Part shown: piece after piece, positions 46,401 through 53,731 of the stretch | Position numbering within the stretch: position 1 is the first letter of the stretch | Layout of the letters: the number at the start of each line of letters is the position of its first letter | NCBI GenBank assembly: GCA_913056255.1 | Contig: CAJXLN010000005.1 | Location: forward strand, 16,193 to 80,192 | Source: an uncultured Thermotogae bacterium | GTDB lineage: Bacteria; Thermotogota; Thermotogae; Mesoaciditogales; Mesoaciditogaceae | Direction of reading: 5' to 3' | DNA: 64,000 nucleotides | Notes under the pieces: model-generated | Seen by the model: only the letters and a program-made list of their open reading frames with translations | Told to the model about the DNA's origin: nothing | The model's database searches: none | Program-made: the position numbers and the translations under genes

Positions 46401-47092
46401 ACGTGTTAGATGTATACATAAAGGCTTTGAAATCCGATGTTAGGGGAGTTACCATATATCGAGACGGTTCTCTTCAGAAGCAGGTTCTCAATTCCAACAA
46501 GAAGATCAAAACAAAAAATGCTCCAAAAGTTGACTTCTTCATACTTGACGATCACCATAAATTGAGGGCAAGGCCAAGAAAAAACACGCTAAGATCTGTC
46601 ACCAGAAAGTACCGACGTGATTCTGGAACGACTTACATAACTGTCAGTTTCGATGATTCTGGAGAAGCCATCGAAGTTTTCGTGTCCAATGGAGGAGAAA
46701 CTGCAGAAATAATAGGAAGACTTTCTTCCGTGGCACTCAGATCAGGGGTTTCAATAGATGAAATTCTTGAACAGCTTCAGAAAGTTAAAGGTGATTATTC
46801 AAAGGGTGTGGCCAAAGAAATCAAAAAATCGATAGACGATTTCTCAGAGCTTTGGACATCTACATACGAGGAAGGCAGAAACGAAATTATCCATGTGGAT
46901 GGTAGCAAAAGGACACCAGAAGAAATAGAGAAATTCGTAGTTGCCAACGATCTTGAGTGGTACAACGACTATTACATCGATGGTGATGGGAATACGTATT
47001 GTCCCGTATGTCTTTCAAAGAATTCATTAGTGAATCAGGAAGGATGCGTTACTTGCATGAATTGTAATTGGTCCAAATGCTCGGTAGGGTAA
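43481..47092 (+). CDS. nrdJ: Adenosylcobalamin-dependent (class II) ribonucleotide reductase with intein
   Basis: 1203-residue precursor; 843 after removal of the intein (residues 323-682). Reduces ribonucleotides to deoxyribonucleotides using B12. Active-site cysteines: C136 in LSACFVVP, the thiyl-radical Cys in NPCGEIGLP (split by the intein, position 323 after splicing) and C334 in EACNLGS; compare 134/322/333 known for T. maritima NrdJ. VAPTGSISNIADTSSGLEP is the typical loop. The tail has CPVC..CVTCMNC..C, a zinc-ribbon-like Cys cluster with redox cysteines. ATG behind AGGAGG. Controlled by NrdR boxes upstream. Confidence 0.96.
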   Translation: MLSQVIERFIDTDPSQNSMRILKERYLWKNQDGEFAETNWDDVSRRVARVIATAELMNPKMKEKSNEERLEDVKKWERKFFEILKARLFIPNSPTLFNAGSGISIELLQKNLNEMTLKDYEAIYSGRNYLHMLSACFVVPVEDSIDGIFNAVKNYALITKSGGGVGSNFSNLRPKGAFVAGTSGRSSGPVSFMHVFNSAISVVEQGYKRRGALMGILDITHPDIEDFIKAKKHNTGDSVLNFFNMSVAIKNKVDILKAYEEDGEIELSHPKESKKKFVKIRELLGKIAENAWKTGDPGLVILDEMNKYNALYPIRVIESTNPCVTGDTFVQTSEGPKQVSDLIGKKVNLVVNGSEYEMISEGFFSTGRKDVLNLKTQEGYSLKLTKNHLVSKVKAQTKYSLETEWISVEDIKAGDKIIVNNHRGAKGWSGKYGEKEGYMIGILIGDGSFSPKNSILNVLASKKDEVAEYAMDVPYGSDFKDWRSVKSSAARSLITERVKKLANEMGIVRGRKTITDDVEKTSFDFYKGFLRALFDLYGTVQVNAGNDVSVRLVQSNIELLERVQRMLLRMGIFSKIHRNGKSTERSFLPDDTDKTKYHAIKSQHELIISKDNLIVFNELIGFEDTTKQGKLDEILADYAQKMNRESFVATVDSVEEIGIRDVYDVSVEKVHAFDANGLMAHNCGEIGLPPFEACNLGSIDVAKFYNDGEFDHEGFKELGKIATRFLDDVIDVNVFPLPEIDEAVRNSRRLGLGIMGFADLLYMMEIPYDSEEGRKFASNLMAELALEAHQTSYELGLEKGNFPLYDQSRYATERGFIPFAMGSSDFDEEIRTRFDEISKAHRNVAVLTVAPTGSISNIADTSSGLEPNFLLAYTRYMNGSDGSKKALIYVNRVFMNRLENTLKEEDIEGIKERILKDGTLRNIENIPPEIKRIFVVSHDISPDDHLLMQEAFQKYVDNNISKTINLPNSATVEDVLDVYIKALKSDVRGVTIYRDGSLQKQVLNSNKKIKTKNAPKVDFFILDDHHKLRARPRKNTLRSVTRKYRRDSGTTYITVSFDDSGEAIEVFVSNGGETAEIIGRLSSVALRSGVSIDEILEQLQKVKGDYSKGVAKEIKKSIDDFSELWTSTYEEGRNEIIHVDGSKRTPEEIEKFVVANDLEWYNDYYIDGDGNTYCPVCLSKNSLVNQEGCVTCMNCNWSKCSVG
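44447..45526 (+). other. Intein in NrdJ, 360 residues, with degenerate LAGLIDADG endonuclease
   Basis: Begins with Cys of CVTGDTFVQTSEG (block A), block B GYSLKLTKNHLV, and ends VYDVSVEKVHAFDANGLMAHN (blocks F/G) before extein Cys. His-Asn at the end and Cys at +1 are the splicing residues, all intact. Endonuclease motif 1 is GYMIGILIGDGSF; motif 2 reads GFLRALFDLYGTVQ where D-A-D-G is expected, so the catalytic acidic residue is Tyr. Splicing is probably active, homing cutting probably not. Confidence 0.93.
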
Positions 47093-47096
47093 ACGT

Positions 47097-47120
47097 AGCG
47101 GCGGTACACGCCGCTTTTTT
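47097..47120 (+). terminator. Intrinsic terminator of nrdJ
   Basis: AGCGGCG, 5-base loop, CGCCGCT, then TTTTTT, four bases after the nrdJ stop codon. Confidence 0.92.
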
Positions 47121-47218
47121 CTACATGTGCACTAAAATTCGCTTTTTTGTCCAGATCATGAAATGAAAAATAGCGCATGATGATGTCCGAATTTTATGCG
47201 ATCTGTTTTTTAAATTTC

Positions 47219-49015
47219 TCACTTGAACACGGATTCCGTTTTCTTCTTTTTTTCGAGGTACATCTTTTTATCAGCTTCGGAAATGAACTCATCAGAAGAG
47301 AATTGGTAATCGTATTGTACGCAACCATGGCTAACGATTATTTTATACATTTTTTTGTCACTTGAATTCATCTTGTCTAAGGTTTTTTTCACTTTTTGCC
47401 AAATCGAATCGGCATTTTCCACACTACATTCTGGAAGGATGATCAAAAATTCATCTCCGCCCATTCGACAGATCACATCTGATTCTCTTGTATTTTCTTT
47501 TACAGTGTTGGTTAACGTCTTCAAAAGATCATCTCCCGCCTGATGACCGAAGGTATCGTTTACCAATTTCAAATCGTTCACGTCTATAAAACATATCGAC
47601 AACGGCTCTTTTTTTCTCTTTGCGATCTTCATCTTTTCTTCGAGTATCGTCATCGCAATTCGTCGGTTGTAAGCACCTGTAAGTTCGTCATAAGTGGCAT
47701 ACCTTCTGAGTTGTTCCTCCATCCTTTTTCTTTTGTCTATTATCTTTATCAATCCAAGTACTTTAACTGGTTCTCTGTTTACATCCCACTCCATTATCTT
47801 TCCATCTTCAGAAAGCCAAACCCAGTTTCCGGATTTCGTTCTAATTCTGTATTCCACATGGTACTCATCACCATTCTTGGAAATGGTGTCTTTTAAAGAT
47901 TCTTTGGATCTTTCTAAATCGTCAGGATGAATCAGCTTTCTTAAACTTTCCAAAGTCGTTGAGATCTCTTTTTCATCGTATCCAATCCTAAGAAGAATTT
48001 CGGGCGTTATCTCAATTTTTCTCGTTTTTAAATTACTTTCAAAAATCGAAGTTTGAGAATATTTTAAAGCCAATTCATATCTTTTTTGCAATTCTTCAAT
48101 TCTTTTTTGAGCGTTTTTAAGTTGGGTGATATCTAAAGCCGAAACGAGTAGCATGGGGTGATCGGACAGGACAATTCTTTCAGATCTGAGATCTATCCAC
48201 TTTTCTTCTCCACTTTTTGTTATGATTTTTACATCATATTCATCTATAGCTTTTGCCCCTTTTAATCTTTTTATAGCTCTTTGGGTAGTCAACTCTCTAA
48301 AATCAGGATGAATGATCTTTTGAAATCTCATTGTTAACAATTCTTTGGAGGAATATCCGGTTAGCTTTTCTGCTTGTTCGTTTACATAGGAGAATTTGAA
48401 GTCCTTTTCAACTTTTACCACTGCAATTGGTAAGGATCTGAGAAGGAGTTGAAGCTCTTCGTTACTTTGACTCAAACTTTTTTGCAAAATCTTCATTTTA
48501 AGAGATTTTGAAGCGAAGCTTTTGAAGAGATTCATCAACCTGATCGAATCTTTCCCGAAGTGTTTTTTATTCCCTTCCAGTATATCGAGTGCCATTCCAG
48601 CAAGATTTTTACCGTCCACCTCTAAATCGAAGACAAGTGATTCTTTTATTGGTTTTATCTCATCAGAAAATCTCTTTTTTGTCTCTCCAGAGTGGTAATC
48701 CATTATATTTTTTACAACGAGGGTTCTGTTCCTTGGAAGTTTGAATTCTTTTTCATCTATTCTCAATTTTTTCAGCATGTTGATATCGTAATGTAGGGCG
48801 TCTACAAATCTGACTTTTCCATTTTCGTAAACAAAAACACTTCCCGCATCCGCTTCGGGAATCAATTCCATGATTTTCCTAAACATAGTAGAAAGAAAAT
48901 CGTCAACACTCATGCTGAATGGATCTAAATCGGATATGAATGTCACCATATCCATTTCTTTTTCTTTGAAAACTCGATATTTTTCTTCATTTTCCATATT
49001 TTTCGTATTTCTCAC
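47219..49015 (-). CDS. Diguanylate cyclase with GAF-like, two PAS and GGDEF domains
   Basis: 598 residues, no transmembrane segment. Order: GAF-like N-terminal sensor (~25-180; ADAGSVFVYENGKVRFVDALHYD), PAS 1 (~195-310; FSYVNEQAEKLTGYSSKELL), PAS 2 with PAC (~320-430), GGDEF (~440-590). The active-site RMGGDEF is intact and the I-site RESD precedes it by five residues, so product-inhibited cyclic-di-GMP synthesis is expected. Start GTG 49015 or ATG 48997; neither has a strong SD. Signal sensed is unknown. The flagellar genes at 54-59 kb could be a downstream target (inference). Confidence 0.9.
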   Translation of the reverse strand: MRNTKNMENEEKYRVFKEKEMDMVTFISDLDPFSMSVDDFLSTMFRKIMELIPEADAGSVFVYENGKVRFVDALHYDINMLKKLRIDEKEFKLPRNRTLVVKNIMDYHSGETKKRFSDEIKPIKESLVFDLEVDGKNLAGMALDILEGNKKHFGKDSIRLMNLFKSFASKSLKMKILQKSLSQSNEELQLLLRSLPIAVVKVEKDFKFSYVNEQAEKLTGYSSKELLTMRFQKIIHPDFRELTTQRAIKRLKGAKAIDEYDVKIITKSGEEKWIDLRSERIVLSDHPMLLVSALDITQLKNAQKRIEELQKRYELALKYSQTSIFESNLKTRKIEITPEILLRIGYDEKEISTTLESLRKLIHPDDLERSKESLKDTISKNGDEYHVEYRIRTKSGNWVWLSEDGKIMEWDVNREPVKVLGLIKIIDKRKRMEEQLRRYATYDELTGAYNRRIAMTILEEKMKIAKRKKEPLSICFIDVNDLKLVNDTFGHQAGDDLLKTLTNTVKENTRESDVICRMGGDEFLIILPECSVENADSIWQKVKKTLDKMNSSDKKMYKIIVSHGCVQYDYQFSSDEFISEADKKMYLEKKKKTESVFK

Positions 49016-49150
49016 GCCCTTAAATGGTATATACTTTAAACCACATGATGCGTTCTACAGATACAAAAGTTCGTGTAAGACATTTGTTGTTCTCTATCCA
49101 GCAAGGATCTTTTGAATTTTACGTAAAGTTATAATTCCAATTACAAAAAT

Positions 49151-49159
49151 ATTATAACA
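49151..49159 (-). promoter_or_regulatory. Extended -10 promoter for the GGDEF gene
   Basis: Minus-strand TGTTATAAT, about 136 bases ahead of the GTG start. Confidence 0.4.
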
Positions 49160-49294
49160 AAAGTAATCATAATTATCAAATTTCATTGCAGTACCATTGA
49201 TCTTGGCCTTACTGATGATATCATAAAAACGGGTTTTGTATTTTTGCTTTTCAAAAAGATTAGTATTTGTGGTTCAAAGACGGGAGATGACGGC

Positions 49295-50221
49295 ATGAGA
49301 TTTGTGATAATTAAAGACGGAGGACGTTCTCCAAATGACGTAGAAATGAGAGGTGTCAAGGCAGTTATAAATGTTCTTAATGAGCTTGGAGAGGTGCGTG
49401 TCTTCGATTTCAATCTATCTTTAATCGAAAAATTAAAAAAAGACGACGTTATTTTCAACTTCGCCGAAGGTAAAAGACAAGATTTCTTGCAGGCGAAGAT
49501 CACGGCGATCGCGGAAGCCTTCGGAATGAGATTCATCGGATCTCCCGCTTACACCCACTACTTATGTCTCGACAAGGTGGCAACAAAGGCTCTGTTGAAA
49601 GCGTACGGAATTTTGACTCCGTCCGGTGCGGTTTTCGATGGAAAGGAATTCGTTGGAGATATTCCCGCTCCACCGATTATGGTTAAACCAGTTGCCGAAG
49701 GATGGGGAATAGGCATCGAATCGGATAGTCTATGTGAAGACGTCGAAACGGCGAAGATTGTGGCGAGAAAGAGGTTTGAGAAATTCAAAGAATCGATCCT
49801 TTTGGAGAAGTACATCCAGGGCACCGAATTAACCGTTGGATTGGTAGGGAATTCGGAAAACTTAGAAGTGTTACCTCCGCTTGAAATAGATTTTTCAAAC
49901 TTGCCTCAAGGAGTTGAAAGGTATTACAGTCAAAAGGTCAAAGAGGACTACGGTGCGCAAACGATTTACAAATGTCCCGCGCCTTTGGATTATGAACTTC
50001 TTAAAAAGGTGAAAGAAGTGGCCAGAAAGACTTTTAACTTCGTAAAAGCAAAGGATTTTTTAAGGGTTGACATGCGCATCTCTGGAAACCAAATTTACGT
50101 GATAGAGGTCAACTCCATGCCTGGTTTGGTTCCAGAATACAGTGATCTTTCCAAGATGGCCACAGCGATGTCAAAAGATTACAGATGGTTGATCGAGAAG
50201 ATCATCGGGGTCAGGCATTGA
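49295..50221 (+). CDS. ATP-grasp ligase, D-alanine-D-alanine ligase-like
   Basis: 308 residues from ATG 49295, behind GGGAGATGA (an earlier start at 49244 has no SD). Ddl-like pattern: early VIIKDGGRSPNDVEMRGVKAV, PPIMVKPVAEGWGIGIESDSL (ATP-binding Lys and loop), LLEKYIQGTELTVGLVG, and the metal-binding VIEVNSMPGLVPEYSDL. The usual Ddl start (GGxSxEHEVS) is altered to GGRSPNDVEM, so it may be a Ddl paralogue joining other D-amino acids rather than the housekeeping enzyme. Stands alone with divergent GGDEF gene. Confidence 0.72.
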   Translation: MRFVIIKDGGRSPNDVEMRGVKAVINVLNELGEVRVFDFNLSLIEKLKKDDVIFNFAEGKRQDFLQAKITAIAEAFGMRFIGSPAYTHYLCLDKVATKALLKAYGILTPSGAVFDGKEFVGDIPAPPIMVKPVAEGWGIGIESDSLCEDVETAKIVARKRFEKFKESILLEKYIQGTELTVGLVGNSENLEVLPPLEIDFSNLPQGVERYYSQKVKEDYGAQTIYKCPAPLDYELLKKVKEVARKTFNFVKAKDFLRVDMRISGNQIYVIEVNSMPGLVPEYSDLSKMATAMSKDYRWLIEKIIGVRH

Positions 50222-50344
50222 ATCTTGAATTTTTCTGCTCTCGTCTCATTTTTTTAAAGTGAGAGAAATCGGAGGGCAGATTTGTTCGTCTTAGAACCTA
50301 TTCTTAAATAATCACGATATCTTAATTCAAGTGTATGTCAATTC

Positions 50345-50391
50345 TATCGCTTGTAAAAACTCGTTAAAATTGCATCGCTTTACAAGCGATA
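50345..50391 (+). repeat. Perfect 13-bp inverted repeat at the start of the repeat island
   Basis: TATCGCTTGTAAA (50345-50357) and TTTACAAGCGATA (50379-50391), 21-base loop. The downstream arm can instead fold locally (ATCGCTT-TAC-AAGCGAT, 50374-50390). It opens the 635-base gap 50222-50856, which has no supported gene and is made largely of repeats. Confidence 0.8.
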
Positions 50392-50457
50392 AGGAAATTT
50401 TTTTCGAAGCCTTATCAAGACTGAATCACTCGTTTATTCATCTTTCAGTTCACATCA
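50374..50457 (+). repeat. Dispersed repeat, family A, copy 1
   Basis: CGCTTTACAAGCGATAAGG, T-rich stretch, TTCGAAGCCTTATCAAGAC, then ACTCGTTTATTCATCTTTCA and GTTCACATCAC. Nearly the same as 50504-50586 downstream and as the minus-strand copy at 26370. Confidence 0.85.
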
Positions 50458-50479
50458 CTCAGCGCGAGCCGGCGGATTT

Positions 50480-50586
50480 ATAACTTTGAAATCTAAATCT
50501 TTTTTCGCTTTGCAAGCGACAAGGGAATTTTTTTCGAAGCCTTATCAAGACCGAATCGCTCGTTTATCCATCTTTCAGTTCACACC
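50480..50586 (+). repeat. Dispersed repeat, family A, copy 2
   Basis: Starts ATAACTTTGAAATCTAAATC, contains the TCGCTT-TGC-AAGCGA stem, TTCGAAGCCTTATCAAGACC, GAATCGCTCGTTTATCCATC and GTTCACACC. Most complete copy. It runs straight into the inverted repeat GCGAGGC at 50587. Confidence 0.85.
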
Positions 50587-50657
50587 GCGAGGCACGCTGC
50601 ATACGAACGTCCTGTTCGATTCGCTTTCTCGACACGTCCTGTGTCTCTCAGCCTCGC
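50587..50657 (+). repeat. Structured loop with two hairpins sharing a GTCCT loop
   Basis: GCGAGGC (50587-50593) pairs with GCCTCGC (50651-50657). Inside are CGAAC-GTCCT-GTTCG (50604-50618) and GACAC-GTCCT-GTGTC (50631-50645): different stems, same five-base loop. The whole element joins family A copy 2 to a partial inverted A copy (50661-50710). Confidence 0.8.
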
Positions 50658-50660
50658 TTT

Positions 50661-50710
50661 TGTGAACTTCCAGATGGCGAGCTCATATGTCTTGATGAAG
50701 ACTTCGAGGA
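50661..50710 (-). repeat. Dispersed repeat, family A, partial inverted copy
   Basis: GTGAACTTCCAGATGG, then TGTCTTGATGAAGACTTCGA, an imperfect reverse complement of the second half of copy 2 (TTCGAAGCCTTATCAAGACC...CCATC...AGTTCAC). Together with copy 2 it makes a long stem around 50587-50657. Confidence 0.65.
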
Positions 50711-50727
50711 GCGGAAGTGCTCTTTAG

Positions 50728-50795
50728 AGCCGAGAGAGCGGGATTGCCCTTTGGTAATATCTTTCCCGCTTTTGCGATCAAGGCGGTAGCCACGA
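50728..50795 (+). repeat. Dispersed hairpin repeat, family B, copy 1
   Basis: GAGCCGAGAGAGCGGGATTG, CCCTTTGGTAATATCTTTCC and CGCTTTTGCGATCAAGGC recur at 63879-63955. Folds as AGCGGG / CCCGCT enclosing ATTGCC / GGTAAT. Confidence 0.85.
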
Positions 50796-50856
50796 CCCTT
50801 TGGCACTCGTCACTTCGACATATACGGCCAAGGCATGAGTCAAATAGAAGAGATCA

Positions 50857-51468
50857 TCATTTGGAATGTGTCATTTTTTCTAAAGCGTTCATTATGATTG
50901 AAAGTCCTATTTCATTTTTCCCACCGCGTGGCAAAATGATATCGCAATTGTATTTCTGGGGCTCTATGAAATTTCTGAAAGCTGGGGCCACGAATTTTCT
51001 GTATTGAGATATGATGGATTCAATCGAACGTCCACGTTCCTTTGTATCCCTTTCTATTCTCCGTATAAGCCGCTCGTCTCCATCTTCATCAACATAAATT
51101 GCAAGGTCAAAAAGTCTTCTTATGTTTTCCCTGTAAAGTACGAGTATGCCTTCGACGATGATGAGCTCTTTTGGCTCGATTCGTGTTGTTCTGGATGAAT
51201 CGCGCCTGTAAGTCACAAAACTGTATGAGGGAACCTCTATGGAATTCCCGTTTTTAAGGGATTTAAGATGATTGAAGAAAAGATCAAAGTCGAAAGCGGA
51301 TGGCGTATCAAAATTCACCTCTCTCGGATCGGTACCTGCATCAAGATCTTTGTAATAGTTATCCATGTTGAGACATACCGTCCTTTTTTTAAAATGTTCA
51401 AATATCTTATTGGCGACCGTGGTTTTTCCAGCGCCACTTCCACCAACTATCGCGACAAAAGTACTCAT
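50857..51468 (-). CDS. udk: Uridine kinase
   Basis: 203 residues from ATG 51468, five bases behind AGGGTGA; a longer frame to 51516 lacks an SD. P-loop IVGGSGAGKTTVA at the N-terminus, NMDNYYKDL, NFDTPSAFDFD, VEGILVLY and RDTKERGRSIESII are those of uridine/cytidine kinase. Phosphorylates uridine to UMP, the step after cytidine deaminase (3.8 kb) in salvage. Divergent from the phospholipase-D-type gene. Confidence 0.93.
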   Translation of the reverse strand: MSTFVAIVGGSGAGKTTVANKIFEHFKKRTVCLNMDNYYKDLDAGTDPREVNFDTPSAFDFDLFFNHLKSLKNGNSIEVPSYSFVTYRRDSSRTTRIEPKELIIVEGILVLYRENIRRLFDLAIYVDEDGDERLIRRIERDTKERGRSIESIISQYRKFVAPAFRNFIEPQKYNCDIILPRGGKNEIGLSIIMNALEKMTHSK

Positions 51469-51549
51469 AAATTCACCCTGCCTTTTCAACGTATAGTTTT
51501 TAAATGTTTCGATCATAATTTTACCATCTCAGTGAAAATTCATGGTAGG

Positions 51550-51558
51550 TGATATAAT
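51550..51558 (+). promoter_or_regulatory. Extended -10 promoter for the phospholipase-D-type gene
   Basis: TGATATAAT, 27 bases ahead of the ATG start; -35 not convincing. Confidence 0.6.
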
Positions 51559-51584
51559 AATTTCAAAAAGTGGAGGTGATATTC

Positions 51585-53657
51585 ATGAAAAGATCAACAA
51601 TCGTACTTGCCGTAATGGTGGCGTTGCTTGGACTCATGACTTTCGCACAACCTATAGTTCAAAGCAGTACATCTCTTAGCAGGGTTTTCTTTGAACCGAA
51701 TGCAGGTGAAGTTCCGTTTTTGAACGTTATCAATGGTGCGAAGTCCAGTTTGAAAATTGAAGTCTACGTCATGACTTCCAATGATATTTTTGAAGCAATT
51801 GGGAATGCTGTCAAACGTGGAGTAAACGTTCAAGTTATACTTACACAGCATCCTTACAACATGGAAGCCCAATCTAAGTACGCATATGAAGAATTGAACT
51901 CCATCGGTGCGCATGTCAGATGGGCTCCAGCACGTTTCACTTACGATCACGCAAAATTCATGATAGCAGACAACTCAATCGGAATATTTGGAACATCCAA
52001 TCTCACTTATAGCGGTGTTTCTCAAAATTTTGAGGCCAATGTTTTGACAAAAGATACAAATCTTGTGAAAGCTCTCGATATGGTTTTTGAAGCTGATTGG
52101 AAAAATGTTCCAGCTGGCTCAATTCCAAGAGAGCACCTTGTTTTGAGTCCCAACAGCGAAAGTGACATCTTATGGTTGATCAACAGCGCAAAGAAAAATA
52201 TGAGAATCGTGGAAGAAGAAGTTCCGGAGGGAAATGTTTTTAATGCAATTGAAGCAGCTGCGAAACGAGGAGTCAACGTTCAACTTGTCGAACCACGATC
52301 GAATGTCAAGAGAGCTTCTGGGCAGTACGCTTTGGCATCACTCGCAATTTCCGGTGTACATGTCGGTCTTGTGAAAGAACCTTTTATTCATGCAAAGATG
52401 ATCGTGGTAGATGACAATTACCTCTTTATAGGATCACAGAATGTCTCTTACACCTCTTTATATCAAAACAGAGAAGTGGGAGCCATACTTTCGAACAAAG
52501 CACTTATTTCATCTGCTTCGTCACGTTTTGACTCTTTATGGAAACTTGCATCCACTTTGCCACCAAAAATTCCAACTGCTCAGACCGCCTTTTTAACTCA
52601 AATCGTTTCAAGCCCTTACAATTATATGGGAAAACTCGTCAAAACAGTTGGAACGGTTGAAGCTGTGTTTGGTCCAACGGTCTTCGTTTCGTATTCACGT
52701 GGAGTGAAGATAGCAGGACTTGAATTGTGGCTTGGACACGTGAAGAATTCTTCCCCAAATCTTGAAGTTGGAGAAACCGTTCGAATCGTGGGATCTGTAG
52801 ACACTTACAACGGGCAACTTGAGATTTCAGCAGTTATGCCACCAAAAATTATCTCAGAAGCACTTCCACCACTTCCATTTCAGCCATCTTTTGATGAACT
52901 TTCCAATTACAACGGGCTCACCGTTTTGATGAAAGGTACTGTGCGAATTTTAAGCAGTGGAATGTACATTTCGAATGGAAAAGCATCCGTTAATTTGCTT
53001 GCGCTCAAAAAATTGCCGAAGATAGCGGGAGGAACGGAAATTTACGTTGAAGGCGTGGTTATCAACAAAAATGGCAAATCGGTTGTGGCTCCAACGAGAT
53101 TTTACAGCGCGAACACATACCTTCCCATTTTAGAGCGTGGAAAAATAAAATCGAATCCAAAGCTATCGGAACTTCGTAAGAATTCCAACATTTATTACTC
53201 CCAGTCGATCACGGCAACAGGCATCGTTTCTGCCGTGGTGAGCTCATCAAACGCTTACATAACCTCCAATGACTATGGTATGAGAATATACGGAGAGCAC
53301 GGTTCCGTTCGTCCAGGTGATATTGTGAAAGTTGAAGGAGTTTTCACCTCTTACGCTGGAGCATTCGAGATCGATGTGAATTCAGTAAAAATAACAGGTC
53401 ACACTGCGAAACCAGAACCTATTTCCATCAAAACCTCTAATGCGCCAAAATATCCAGAAATGCTCGTAAAAGTCTTTGGAACCGTATCAAAGGCAAAATC
53501 CAAGACTTTTTATATTGACGATGGAACTGGCGCTGTGATAGTTTACGTTCCAAAAGGAGCTTTGCCATCAAATGGTGAAAAAGTGAATGTTGTTGGAATC
53601 GCTACCAAATACAAAGACGTTTACGAGATCTACGCCTTATCGATTTCTAAGAAATAA
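51585..53657 (+). CDS. Secreted phospholipase-D-superfamily protein with OB-fold-like repeats
   Basis: 690 residues from ATG 51585, behind GGAGGTGA. Signal peptide (KRSTIVLAVMVALLGLMTFAQ). Two HKD catalytic motifs, DHAKFMIADN..FGTSN (~125-145) and IHAKMIVVDD..GSQN (~265-285), make one PLD active site. The C-terminal ~370 residues hold about four OB-fold-like modules of the kind VKTVGTVEAVFGPTVFV, VEVGETVRIVGSVDTYNGQLEI, VKVEGVFTSYAGAFEI and VNVVGIATKYKDVYEI. Similar OB modules occur in extracellular nucleases, so an exported nuclease is likelier than a lipase (inference). Confidence 0.8.
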   Translation: MKRSTIVLAVMVALLGLMTFAQPIVQSSTSLSRVFFEPNAGEVPFLNVINGAKSSLKIEVYVMTSNDIFEAIGNAVKRGVNVQVILTQHPYNMEAQSKYAYEELNSIGAHVRWAPARFTYDHAKFMIADNSIGIFGTSNLTYSGVSQNFEANVLTKDTNLVKALDMVFEADWKNVPAGSIPREHLVLSPNSESDILWLINSAKKNMRIVEEEVPEGNVFNAIEAAAKRGVNVQLVEPRSNVKRASGQYALASLAISGVHVGLVKEPFIHAKMIVVDDNYLFIGSQNVSYTSLYQNREVGAILSNKALISSASSRFDSLWKLASTLPPKIPTAQTAFLTQIVSSPYNYMGKLVKTVGTVEAVFGPTVFVSYSRGVKIAGLELWLGHVKNSSPNLEVGETVRIVGSVDTYNGQLEISAVMPPKIISEALPPLPFQPSFDELSNYNGLTVLMKGTVRILSSGMYISNGKASVNLLALKKLPKIAGGTEIYVEGVVINKNGKSVVAPTRFYSANTYLPILERGKIKSNPKLSELRKNSNIYYSQSITATGIVSAVVSSSNAYITSNDYGMRIYGEHGSVRPGDIVKVEGVFTSYAGAFEIDVNSVKITGHTAKPEPISIKTSNAPKYPEMLVKVFGTVSKAKSKTFYIDDGTGAVIVYVPKGALPSNGEKVNVVGIATKYKDVYEIYALSISKK

Positions 53658-53674
53658 CACTCGAAACGAATTTA

Positions 53675-53722
53675 CTTGTTCCTTCCTCTATATTTTTAAA
53701 AAAGATATAAGGGAGGAACAAG
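53675..53722 (+). terminator. Hairpin between convergent genes
   Basis: CTTGTTCCTTCC..ATAT pairs with ATAT..GGGAGGAACAAG around an A/T-rich loop, located between the phospholipase-D-type gene (+) and nrnA (-). T- and A-rich flanks allow termination in both directions. Confidence 0.8.
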
Positions 53723-53731
53723 CTTGTATTT

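Noticed and set aside
47121..47218. Possible terminator for the GGDEF gene in the gap after nrdJ
   Set aside because: Only a 5-bp stem with a long loop could be drawn, too weak to report.
50717..51007. 96-codon plus-strand reading frame in the repeat island
   Set aside because: Overlaps family B repeat and the antisense of uridine kinase; no SD and no family pattern.
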